From the NCBI GenBank assembly GCA_964553375.1, contig CAZKKN010000050.1:1-12253 (forward strand): a stretch of 12,253 nt of DNA, read 5' to 3'. Below are positions 1-8,800 of this stretch, one piece after another (positions within the stretch are counted from its first letter, which is position 1; the number at the start of each line of letters is the position of its first letter). The stretch comes from UBA9715 sp964553375. Its GTDB lineage: Bacteria > Actinomycetota > Coriobacteriia > Coriobacteriales > Eggerthellaceae. The position numbers and the translations under genes are program-made. A model generated the notes under the pieces. It did no database searches, was not told the origin of the DNA, and was given only the letters and a program-made list of their open reading frames with translations.

Positions 1-705
1 AAGAAGACCGCCATGAGCGCTTATGACCGCACCCGCCGCGACGGGCTCATCGCCATCAACCTGAAAGATGGCGACTCGCTCATCGCCGTGAAGCGCGTGG
101 CGCCGGGCGACCGCATCATCATGGCATCCAGTGCCGGCAAGGCCATCAAGTGGGACGAATCCGAAGCCCGGGCCATGGGCCGCGGCACCACCGGCGTGCG
201 CGGCATCACCCTGCCAGCCGGGGCGCGCTGCCTGGGGCTTGAGGTTTGCAAGGAGGGTGCGTGCACCGAGCTCTTCGTCATTACCGAGAAGGGCTATGGC
301 AAGCGCACCGACGTGGCCGAGTACCCTGTCCATCACCGCGGTGGCCAGGGCGTGTTCACCATCAATATGACCGACAAGAAGGGCCACCTGGCCGATGTGA
401 AGGTCGTGCGCGAAGAAGACGAGATGATGATCATGTCCGAGGCCGGTGTGGTGGTGCGCACTGGGGTGAAGGGCGTATCCAAGCAGGGCCGTGCCACCCA
501 GGGCGTCCATGTGATGAAGGTGGCCGATGAGGACCGCGTGACCGCCGTGGCCATCTCCCAGACCAAGGCCAAGAAGGTTAAGGGCGGGGCCGAAGCCGAA
601 GAGGATATCGACATCGACAGCGAAACCGATGCTGTGGCCGATGTTGAAGTGGCAGCCCCGGCGGAAGGCGAGATGTCGGCTGAGGTAGAAGAGGCAGCCG
701 AGTAG
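1..705 (+). CDS. gyrA: DNA gyrase subunit A, C-terminal part (5' truncated by window)
   Basis: This is the C-terminal DNA-wrapping domain of GyrA, the subunit of the type II topoisomerase that breaks and rejoins DNA during negative supercoiling. The reading frame is open from base 1, so the catalytic N-terminal part and the GyrA box lie upstream of the window. Visible beta-pinwheel blades include DRIIMASSAGKAIKWDESE, the ARAMGRGTTGVRGI segment, ELFVITEKGYGKRTDVAEY with a following RGGQGV, and DEMMIMSEAGVVVRTGV with KQGRATQGVHVM. About the last 45 residues form a low-complexity acidic tail (many Glu, Asp and Ala); in E. coli GyrA a comparable acidic tail is known to modulate DNA wrapping. The gene ends at TAG (703-705), 29 bp before a strong terminator. 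The blade pattern makes GyrA much more likely than ParC. Very sure of the family. Confidence 0.96.
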   Translation, partial: KKTAMSAYDRTRRDGLIAINLKDGDSLIAVKRVAPGDRIIMASSAGKAIKWDESEARAMGRGTTGVRGITLPAGARCLGLEVCKEGACTELFVITEKGYGKRTDVAEYPVHHRGGQGVFTINMTDKKGHLADVKVVREEDEMMIMSEAGVVVRTGVKGVSKQGRATQGVHVMKVADEDRVTAVAISQTKAKKVKGGAEAEEDIDIDSETDAVADVEVAAPAEGEMSAEVEEAAE

Positions 706-734
706 CTAGCGTTTGCGAGCATTCGCTTCAGGAA

Positions 735-780
735 AAAGCCCCGGGTCCGAACGCATAATGCCGGACCCGGGGCTTTCTTC
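735..780. terminator. Bidirectional intrinsic terminator between gyrA and the convergent gene
   Basis: A perfect 15-bp stem (735-749 with 762-776, arm AAAGCCCCGGGTCCG) encloses a 12-nt loop. It is followed by TTTCTTC on the plus strand and by five T residues on the minus strand (733-737 read in reverse). It lies 29 bp after gyrA and directly abuts the stop codon (779-781) of the convergent minus-strand gene, so one hairpin can serve both. Confidence 0.93.
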
Positions 781-1216
781 ATGCGAGGGTTTTCAAAAGC
801 TCCCAAGCTTTGCGCTTGCCAGACTCTTCGGTGATAAGCGCTTCCAGGTCGCGAAACGCCACCGATGGGCGACCGAAAACGCGGATCGCCGCATCTTCGG
901 CATAGGTCGTGCGATATGCCTCGGCCAGCCGCTGGGTGGTGGCGCTGTCGCAGGCTACCACATGGAGCGGGTCCAAACCTTCCACCAGCAAGAAGAGCGC
1001 TTGGGCATCTATCGACGGTGCCAGCACCCCAAAAGTGCAGGGGTCATCGCTATAGCCCAAGGTCTGAAACGACTTCTCCAATGCGTCGCGCACAGGCTCT
1101 TCGGCCATCCGCTCACCCAGCACCAGCAACGGGCGGCTGGCGCTTCCTTCCAGATAATCCTGGAAGAGCGAGAAAGTCTCTTCCATCTGCACGCTATAGG
1201 GGTCTTTGCCAGCCAT
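779..1216 (-). CDS. Unknown acidic protein, 145 aa, convergent to gyrA
   Basis: I do not recognise this family. The protein is soluble, with no signal peptide or membrane helix, and looks like mixed alpha/beta: an N-terminal helix (MEETFSLFQDYLEG), then alternating strand and helix segments such as RPLLVLGERM, CTFGVLAPS and ALFLLVEGLDPLHVVACDS, and a C-terminal basic helix (EESGKRKAWELLKTL). The two hydrophobic strands followed by VVACD suggest a small Rossmann-like fold, but no cofactor motif is clear. The ATG at 1216 has a good Shine-Dalgarno sequence (AAGGAGA, about 8 nt upstream on the minus strand), and the stop lies on the shared terminator, so both ends look like a real gene. It is transcribed away from the nikR operon through a 95-bp divergent region, so it may share its regulation. 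Function unknown. Confidence 0.8.
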   Translation of the reverse strand: MAGKDPYSVQMEETFSLFQDYLEGSASRPLLVLGERMAEEPVRDALEKSFQTLGYSDDPCTFGVLAPSIDAQALFLLVEGLDPLHVVACDSATTQRLAEAYRTTYAEDAAIRVFGRPSVAFRDLEALITEESGKRKAWELLKTLA

Positions 1217-1231
1217 TGGGCAACGTTCTCC

Positions 1232-1260
1232 TTGCCAAACGGGTTTTTCGCACGTATAAC
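1232..1260 (+). promoter_or_regulatory. Promoter of the nikR operon
   Basis: A -35 element TTGCCA (1232-1237) and a -10 element TATAAC (1255-1260) are separated by exactly 17 bp; each is close to the sigma-70 consensus. The predicted start of transcription is near 1267, giving a leader of about 45 nt before the ATG at 1312. This is a reading of the sequence and has not been mapped. Confidence 0.65.
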
Positions 1261-1270
1261 GTATATGTTA
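1257..1270. promoter_or_regulatory. Imperfect palindrome over the -10, candidate NikR operator
   Basis: TAACGTATATGTTA is symmetric at 12 of 14 positions and covers the end of the -10 hexamer and the expected transcription start of the nikR operon. A repressor bound here would block RNA polymerase. It does not match the E. coli nikR box (GTATGA-N16-TCATAC), so its assignment to NikR rests on position and on common autoregulation by ribbon-helix-helix repressors. Confidence 0.45.
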
Positions 1271-1311
1271 CCAAACGCCGGAAAAATATTACCGCGAAGG
1301 AAGAGGCGACT

Positions 1312-1566
1312 ATGTGCACCAATGGCATCAACACCGGGCAGTTCGATCAGATGCTCGATCAAATAGACGATCACATCAAACTCGAGCGCCGTTGGGTTCA
1401 CACGCTTGCCCACAATGCCGCCGACAGCGGTTTCGCTGCGACCGGTGAGCTGCTTCATAAGGCCCAGGCTGCACTCGATGAAGTGCGCGCGCTTCTGGCA
1501 GATGCGAAAGATACGCTGGAAGACGATGCGGAAAACGCGAGCGGCGTGTCGGTGAACCTGGTTTAA
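1312..1566 (+). CDS. Small unknown helical protein (84 aa), first gene of the nikR operon
   Basis: The start ATG (1312) follows a purine-rich ribosome-binding site (GAAGGAAGAGG, 1296-1306). The product is predicted to be almost wholly alpha-helical: a first helix (FDQMLDQIDDHIKLERRWVHTLAHNAADSG) and a second (ATGELLHKAQAALDEVRALLADAKDTLEDD) with heptad-like hydrophobic spacing, so a helical hairpin or short coiled coil is likely. It has three His, one Cys (residue 2) and an acidic C-terminal third. There is no signal peptide or membrane segment. I do not recognise the family. It lies 6 bp upstream of nikR, which lacks its own clear Shine-Dalgarno sequence, so the two are probably co-transcribed and translationally coupled. 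A role in nickel handling is only inferred from this position. Confidence 0.75.
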   Translation: MCTNGINTGQFDQMLDQIDDHIKLERRWVHTLAHNAADSGFAATGELLHKAQAALDEVRALLADAKDTLEDDAENASGVSVNLV

Positions 1567-1572
1567 GCCCCT

Positions 1573-2064
1573 ATGGCCATCAAGATCAAACACGGAGCGC
1601 CGCTGGAGCATGCTCCCGCCACATCTCAGGAATCCGCGGCTGGCGGCAGCGCCCTCACGCGCTTTTCCGTGGCCATGCCCGAAGAGCTGCTCATGCGCTT
1701 CGATGAACTGGTGGCGCGTCGCGGCGTGGCGAAGAATCGCAGCGAGCTCATCCGCGACCTGGTGCGCGAGGCGCTCATTCAGGAAGAATCCGGCCAGCCC
1801 GGAACCGAGGTCATGGGTACTCTCACCATCGTCTATGGCCACCACGCCGGTGATGTGCAGGAAACGCTTCATCGCATCCAACACGCTCATTTCGGGATCA
1901 TCGTGTCCACCACTCACGTGCATCTGGATGAGCACAATTGCCTGGAGGTCATCATCCTGCGCGGCGAAACCACCGAGGTGCGCGCCATCGCCGACCAGAT
2001 CTTGGGCACCAAAGGCGTGAAAAACGGCGACTTGGTGGTGACGACCACCGGCCAGATGATCTAG
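1573..2064 (+). CDS. nikR: Nickel-responsive transcriptional repressor NikR
   Basis: NikR is a tetrameric repressor that binds operator DNA when loaded with Ni(II). Residues about 29-72 form the ribbon-helix-helix DNA-binding domain (LTRFSVAMPEELLMRFDEL, then RSELIRDLVREAL). Residues about 80-160 form the ACT-like nickel-binding domain. All four ligands of the E. coli site (His76, His87, His89, Cys95) are present at the correct spacing: His104, His115, His117 and Cys123, the last three inside THVHLDEHNC. The 163-residue length exceeds the E. coli protein (133) because of a roughly 28-residue Ala/Ser-rich N-terminal extension with no predicted fold. There is no clear Shine-Dalgarno sequence; the ATG lies 6 bp after the preceding stop. 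The gene is in an operon with two unknown genes, not with a nikABCDE transporter. Nickel targets elsewhere may include hydrogenase genes, since hypE is nearby. Confidence 0.94.
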   Translation: MAIKIKHGAPLEHAPATSQESAAGGSALTRFSVAMPEELLMRFDELVARRGVAKNRSELIRDLVREALIQEESGQPGTEVMGTLTIVYGHHAGDVQETLHRIQHAHFGIIVSTTHVHLDEHNCLEVIILRGETTEVRAIADQILGTKGVKNGDLVVTTTGQMI

Positions 2065-2067
2065 CCC

Positions 2068-2517
2068 ATGGCCGCGTCGTCCCAAGCTGGTCCTGCAAGC
2101 CCGCCCCAAAAGCGCTGGCCCCAGTGGCTCGCGCGCGGGGCCTTCGGCTTGGTCTTTTGCTGGAACGTCCTCTGCGCTCTGCAGTTCGTTATGGACCCTG
2201 CAAGTTACATGGGGGCATATCAGCTTTCCGGCGAGGAAGGAGCGGTGGCCCTGCGCGGGTTGGGCGTTGCCTTCCTCATGTGGAATGCCACCTATCCCGC
2301 TTTCATCGTTGCACCCCGGCGCTTCCCGGTGCTAGGGGTGGTCATCTTAGTCCAACAGGGCATCGGTCTGGTGGGAGAGATTGCCATTTTCGCTACACTT
2401 CCCTCAAGCGGCTTCGGCCTTCTGGCAGCGAGCATCTTGCGGTTCGTGGCGTTCGATGCCGCAGGGCTGGGGCTCATGGTCGCCGCCCTTCTCATCCTCT
2501 GGAAAACCCGTAAGTAG
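2068..2517 (+). CDS. Four-helix integral membrane protein of unknown function (149 aa)
   Basis: The protein has a short Pro/Ser/Gln-rich cytoplasmic N-terminus followed by four predicted transmembrane helices at residues of roughly 22-42, 62-82, 86-108 and 120-145, ending in KTRK. Charged or polar residues inside or beside the helices (Trp-Asn in TM1 and TM2, Gln-Gln in TM3, Glu104, Asp129) could matter for function. The size and topology resemble small DoxX/DUF4345-like four-helix proteins, but I cannot assign a family. The ATG lies only 3 bp after the nikR stop and has no Shine-Dalgarno sequence of its own, so it is most likely expressed by translational coupling with nikR. A role in nickel uptake or export is possible by context only; no His-rich metal motif of NicO or HoxN type is seen. 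Confidence 0.82.
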   Translation: MAASSQAGPASPPQKRWPQWLARGAFGLVFCWNVLCALQFVMDPASYMGAYQLSGEEGAVALRGLGVAFLMWNATYPAFIVAPRRFPVLGVVILVQQGIGLVGEIAIFATLPSSGFGLLAASILRFVAFDAAGLGLMVAALLILWKTRK

Positions 2518-2711
2518 GAGATTTCGCGTCACAGCCCTCATGAGGCAAAACAGCAAATAACATCCCTTTATCCTGTCATAATGTGTTCATTTGCTGTTCA
2601 ATCTATAAATCTACACATCTTCACACTTCAATAAACGCCCAGGTCAGATTGGGAAAAAGATGGAGTTTTTGAGATATTCATCAAAATGAAACGAAACGTA
2701 GAAAATCTAAT

Positions 2712-2740
2712 CTGACAGGGAAGTTCTTCCTCTATATAGT
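2712..2740 (+). promoter_or_regulatory. Promoter of the giant surface protein
   Basis: CTGACA (2712-2717) and TATAGT (2735-2740), each one base from the sigma-70 consensus, are separated by 17 bp. Transcription should begin near 2747 and leave a leader of about 80 nt. The -35 overlaps the right arm of an inverted repeat, GTCAGATT (2643-2650) with AATCTGAC (2709-2716), which may be a regulator site. Confidence 0.65.
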
Positions 2741-2774
2741 TAGCAACGTCATTTTCAACGTGCAACCTATGGTT

Positions 2775-2799
2775 CGGCAACGATTAGGAAACGTTGCCG
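2775..2799 (+). promoter_or_regulatory. Hairpin in the leader of the surface-protein mRNA
   Basis: CGGCAACG (2775-2782) pairs perfectly with CGTTGCCG (2792-2799) around a 9-nt loop; two G-T pairs can extend it. It lies 14 nt upstream of the Shine-Dalgarno sequence and within the predicted 5' leader. It could affect mRNA stability or ribosome access; no known riboswitch is recognised. Confidence 0.4.
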
Positions 2800-2828
2800 G
2801 GGGGTTTGCAAAAGGGGAGAAAAGGTTG

Positions 2829-5800
2829 GTGGTTTCAATGAGGCGGATGGAGAGATTCATCGAGGCCCGCAGCACCAAGGAGGGAAAGATCATCTCGATC
2901 TTGCTCGCCTTCCTGCTTGCGTTCACCATGATGAACATTTCTGTGTTCGCGCCCCAGGCGTATGCCGCGGGCGAAAAAGGGTTTGCTCCCGGTTCCGTGA
3001 GCGACATCCAAGATGCCGTGAGCGAAGGCGGGAGTGCCGGCGATTATGAAAGCGGCAGCGTCGGCGGCTCTGACGAATCGGACGCAGAGAACTCCGGAAA
3101 CGACACTGAAACCACCAACCCGGACTCCTCTGACCCCGACTTCCAGAAGATCACCGATTTCACGCCTATTGAGTTCGAGTCCAATGTTGTGAACAATGGT
3201 TCAGTCAATGTGGTTATTGGAGAGCCTTATTGCCCCAGCTCTTCTTTCCAGCCGGCGGTTGATCTCGATGCAACCCAGGAATGGGTCATAAAGGATGAGT
3301 CCATCGCCACCATTGAGGTTGACGAGAATAATCCGGATTACCCTTTTATTCACGGTAAAACAGAGGGCACGACCGTCCTGACGCATATACTCTGCGCCAA
3401 CGCTACGGCCAAGCCCCAGACGGAAAGCTGGATCATCGTGGTCTCCGAGACCCAGCTGCCCGATTCTACACTTATATATATGGATGGCGACACCGTGCTG
3501 GGCACCACGAACTATTTCGAAGGCCAGCAGGTTCGCCTGGATCAAGAGGCTCCCGTTGCTCCCAACGAGAACTACTCGTTCGCCGGATGGAGCCAGAACC
3601 CGGATGGTACGGGTGAGCTTTTCCAGCCGAACCAGGTTATCCAGATGGTACCCGGCGGCGTTACGCTCTATGCGGTTTGGGCCGTTCCCAGCAATTGCAC
3701 CATCACGGAGAACTACCTGGATGCGACGACCGGTGAGCCCATCATGGAGTCCCGAACTTATGGTTCCTTTAACCTGGGCAGCACCGTTTCCGTGGAGCCC
3801 GCTGCTATCCCCGGCTATGCCTGCGTAGCCATCAATGACACCAACCTGAGCGACGCGGTGACTTCCGTGGATGTCGCAATCACCACGGCCCCCTTCAATG
3901 ACGGCACCAATTACGTGAACATGTACTACACCGCCATCGACTCCCCTTACACCGTTGAGTACTATCAGCAGAATCTGGGCGACGACTACTACACGCTCGC
4001 CCAGACCGAAACCCTCTCCGCCCAGACTGGCACCACGGTGACCGCTGAGATGCGCACCTTCGATGGCTTCAACCTGAACATCCAGGCTGAAGGCACCGTG
4101 CAAAGCGCAACGGTGAGCGGAGACGGTTCCACCACCCTGAAGCTCTTCTACGATCGCAACACCTATACCGTGAGCTACAGCTACGAGAACGCCCCCGAGG
4201 GCGCGGCCGACCTCCCCGAAACCGCGACCTATCGCTTCGGCACCCCGGGCATCTCCGTTGCGCCGGCGCCTTCCCTGGAGGGCTATCGTTTCAGCGGCTG
4301 GGTTGCGGCTGGCAACGATGAAGCCACCACCGGTTCCATCTCGCCCATCGCTCGCGATTACAACTTCACGGGCACCTGGACCCCTCGCACGGATATGCCT
4401 TACGTCATCAACTACTACTATATGGAAGATGGCGTGTATCCCCAGACTCCCGAAGTGGTTGCAGCCGCCAACGGCGTCTTCGGCGAGAGCCTCTCCCTCA
4501 GCGCCGATCAGCTGGCTCCCAAGGCCAGCGAGACCTGCCAGTATGTGCTCGATGACGCTCAGGACAACATGGTCTCCAACGTCATAGATTCCGAGAACGT
4601 GGAGTTCGCTGTTTACTTCAAGCAGCAGTTCACCGTGACCTTCGCAGCGGGCGAAGGCGTTGAGTTCGCCGGCGGCGAGAGCTCTGTTGCCACCACTTGC
4701 GACTACAACGACGAAACCCCGGATGCTCCCCAGGTTGTTGACCGGCCCGGATACAAGCTGGTTTGGGATGCGCCCATTGCCAGCAACGTTACGGCCAACG
4801 TTACCTACACCGCCAACTGGGAGCCGCTGCAGTGCTCCTATAAGGTGTTCTATCGCGACATGGACGGCAACGATCTGATGCCGGCCGCTGATGGCTTCAC
4901 CCCGGCCGAGTACAACCAGACCATCACCGTGAGCATCCCGGAGATCCCCGGCTATGAATCCGTCGATTCCGCTGGCGAGATCAAGTTCATCATCAACTCC
5001 GAGCAACAGGAATGCGTCGTCTCCTACAACAAGGATATGAGCGCGGTCCAGACGTACAGCTTCACCGTGCGTTACTTCCTCAATGGCTCCACCACCCCGC
5101 TGGGCGATCCGGCAACCTATAGCGTGGACATCTCCATTTGGGATATCGAGCCGGGCGTGCCGGTGCAGGTTCCCACCAGTGATGTGGACCTCAACACCTT
5201 CCCCGGCATGGTGGCTGTTTCCTACACCTGCGGCGGCACCTCTTACACCGAGCTGCCTGCAACCGTTGAGGCCGGCTCCCTGATCGACGTCGTTTTGACG
5301 CGCGACAGCGAGGGCATCACCGAGAAGACGCGCCCTGCCATTCAGTACAACGGTACGAACTTCGACAGCTTCGGCTACTTCCTTCCCGGCCTTGCGCCCG
5401 TAAACGACCCGTCGGGTGACATCGCGCTGATGGAAGGCGAAGTGATCATGTATAAGGTTGGCGCCGGCTCCTGGACTTCCGACCAGGCTGTGGCTGCCGA
5501 AGGCATCGTTGAGCCGGGCGAGTATTCCGTTTCCGTGGCCATTTGTGCCGAGGGCGCGGAGCCCACTACGGGCGACTTCATCCTGGATACCAAGGTAACG
5601 GTGGGCAAGAGGGTCATCGCCATTGCCGCTCCCACCCTCTCCAAGGAATATGATGGTACGCCGCTGGTGGCCGCCGAGTTGACCGATCAGGATGGTCTGG
5701 CTTCCCAGTTCGCTGGCGACGACTTCAAGTATCTCGAGCTTACGATTTCTGGCGAGCAGACCGTCGTTGGCTCCTCCCCCAGCATCGTGACCGCAAAGTG

Positions 5801-8800
5801 GGATACCACTTATGAGGGTTGTGACGAGGCGGTTTTGAACAGCCGTTACACCATCAACACCTACGAGGGCATCCTCACAGTGACGCCGGCCGGTGCCGCA
5901 ACGCTGCGCCCGCAGGTCTCCCTGGAGGGTTGGACCTATGACGGCGCGTTCGATGCCGCTGCCACCTTGGAGTCCTCGCTGGACAACAAGGCCAACACCC
6001 AGGCTGACGGATACGTTTACGCCAAGAAGCTCGCCGATGGCACCTTCCAGGACATCGCGGCTGCTCCGGTGGATGCGGGCACCTACCGCGTGACCGCCAA
6101 CTGGGCGGCTTCGCCCGATGGCTCGCAAAGCGCTGTCAGCGCTCAGGCGGAGTTCACCATTGAGCCGGCAACCCTCACCATCACCACCGAAAGCAAGAGC
6201 TGGACCTATGACGGCAACCGCCACAGCTTCGAAGCTGGCGAGGGTTATACCGTGGACGGCCTGGTGAAAGGCGAGGAGCTTCTGGTCTCCCTGACCGCCA
6301 GCGTGGGTCCCGATGTGGCCAGCGTGGTGAATGCGTACTCCATCGACTGGGAGCACAGCACCGCTAAGAGAGGCAACTACGTCATCTCGACCGACTCCAA
6401 GGCCGGCACCATCTCCGTCGTGCGCGCGTCGCTGGCGGATAAGGTGACCGTTACCAACTACGACGGCATCTACGACGGCGCGCCCCATGGCATCAGTGTG
6501 AGCGTGAACGCCGCCGACGTGGTGGTGGCGTTCCCCAACGACGACAACAGTGCCACCGATGTCACGGCCGACGGCAGCAAGGAAGTCCGCTTCACCGTTA
6601 AGGGCAACAACTACGAAGACTACGAAGGCGTTGGTTATGTGACCATCCGTCCGAAGGCCCTCAGCGAAGACGGCTTCACCGTGACGGGTCTGGAGAATAT
6701 CGAACTCGTGTACAACGGCACCGAGCAGCGCCGCGAGCCCGCCGCTGTGCTTGATAACGGCTTGGGCGTGGAGCTGACCAGCGCTGACTACCAGGTGTCT
6801 GTGGGCAATGCCGTCAATGCCGGTTCGGTGGCTGTGACTATCAACGGCATCGGCAATTACTCCGGGCACATCACGAAGAGCTACACCATCGCCAAGGCTC
6901 CGCTGACCGTAAATACCCCCAGCGCTACCAAGGCCTATGACGGCACGCCTCTCACCGCCACCGATGGCGCCACTGTTTCGGGCCTGGTGAATGGCGAGAC
7001 CGCCACTGTGGTTTGCACGGGCAGCGCCGAGGTCGTGGGCACGCCTGTCACCAACACCTATGAGCTTCGTTGGGGCACCGCCAGGGCGGGCAACTACGAG
7101 GTTAAGTCGAGCCAGCTCGGCACCCTGACCATCACTCCCGCTTCGGTGGAAGTGCGTCCCCTCAATGTGCAGAAGGTGTTCGGCTCTACCGTTCCTCAGC
7201 TGAGGGCGGATGTTGTGGGCCTGCTTGGCAACGACACCATCGATTACACCCTGAGCTGCCAGGATGGCCTTGAGGCCAACGCTCCGGTACGGGATGGCGG
7301 CTACACCATCTACGCTCAGGGCGCGACCACCCAGGGCAACTACCAGGTTTCCTTCAGCACTGGCACTCTCACTGTGACGCCTCAGAGCATCGAGAAGAAT
7401 AGCGATGCCTATCTGGGCGTGGAGGTGACCGGCCCCGGCAGCGTGGAATACACCGGTCAAGAGCAGGCTTTGGATCCTGTGGTGACTCCCGCTCCCGGCG
7501 CTCCCGCTTTGCAGCTGGGCACTGACTTCACGGTGACTCGTTCCGCCAACGTGACCGATGCGGGTTCCGTGACCCTGGTTGTGGAAGGCGCCGGTAACTA
7601 CATGGGCAGCGTGGAGTGCGGTTACGAGATCACCCCCGCTCCCTATTATGTGGTGACCCAGGGTGCGACGCGCGAGTACAATGGCCAGCCCCTGACTGCC
7701 GGTGGCGAGATCTTCGGCCTGCAGAACGGCGAGACCGTGAACCTGGTGTTCACCGGCTCTCAGACCCAGGTTGGCTCCAGCGCCAACACCTATGAGGTGC
7801 GCTGGACCGGCACGGCGAAGGAATCGAACTACAGCCTGAACAGCGATCAGTGCGTTGAAGGCACCCTTACGGTGCTGGAGGCCAGCGCTGCGAACATGAA
7901 CGTCGTGGATCCCGCTCCTGTGACCTATAACGGTTTCGACCAGCGCCTGGAGCCCACGGTGACCGACTCGCGTACCAGCGAGGCCCTTACCCGCAATACC
8001 GACTATGCGCTGCGTTGGTCCTCCGATGTGCGCAATGCGGGTCAGGTGACGGTCACGGTGATCGGCATGGGCAACTACAGCGGTGAGATCCCCAGCCACT
8101 ACACCATCACGCCTAAGGCCGCTACGGTCATGGCCAACGGTGGCAGCAAGGTTTACGGCGATGGCGATCCGTCCATCGGCGCCACGGTGAGCGGTACGGT
8201 GAACGGCGAGACCGTGCGTTACACGGTGAGCCGCGCCTCCGGCGAGGCTGCTGGTAACTACACGGTGCGTGCGACCGGCGCCATCAGCCAGGGCAACTAC
8301 ACCGTGGCCTTCCGCTCCAACATCTTCACCATCGAGCCCCAGAGCATCGCGCCTGCCGATGGCTCCTATCGCGGCGTAACCGTGGGCGAGATGGAGAATG
8401 GCACCTACACCGGCACGCCTTATCAGGGCGCTCCTGCGGTGGAGGATCAATACGGCGCGACGCTCCAGCGTGGCTCCGATTTCACCATGGCGTTTTCGGA
8501 TGAAGGCGGTATCGCCATGAATGCCGGCGAGCACTGGGCTACCGTCCGAGGCGTGGGCAATTATACCGGTGAGGTCACGCGTGGCTTCACCATCGATCCC
8601 GCCGAGCTTTCCGTGACCACCGAGAGCGCCAAGGCGGTCTTTACCCCGGAGAGCAGCCTGACCGCGCCGGGTCGCATCGAGGGCCTGGTGACCGGCGATA
8701 ACGTCACCCTCAGCGTGACTGGAGAGCAATACAATGCCGGAACCAGCACCAACACCTACAGCATCGATTGGGGTGCTACGCGGGAGAGCAACTACAGCAT

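Larger units (their letters stand above)
2518..2828 (+). other. AT-rich intergenic control region
   Basis: About 310 bp without a convincing gene. It is visibly richer in A and T than the surrounding coding DNA and contains A-tracts. It holds a strong promoter (2712-2740), an 8-bp inverted repeat pair (2643-2650 and 2709-2716), a leader hairpin (2775-2799) and a small palindrome CCTCATGAGG (2536-2545) just after the membrane-protein gene. No clear terminator is seen for the nikR operon. Confidence 0.7.

Noticed and set aside
713..1566. Plus-strand open frames from 713 and 865, opposite the 145-residue gene
   Set aside because: They cross the terminator or run antisense to a gene with a good start; the part beyond 1312 is the real 84-residue gene.
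1009..2109. Minus-strand open frame of 366 residues opposite nikR
   Set aside because: It is antisense to NikR, whose motifs are certain, and crosses the divergent promoter region.
2580..2633. 17-codon open frame in the AT-rich region
   Set aside because: No ribosome-binding site and no similarity to anything recognised; AT-rich non-coding composition.
2760..2828. Upstream GTG at 2760 as start of the surface protein
   Set aside because: It lies about 13 nt after the predicted transcription start, has no Shine-Dalgarno sequence, runs through the leader hairpin and would put a long unusual extension before the signal peptide.
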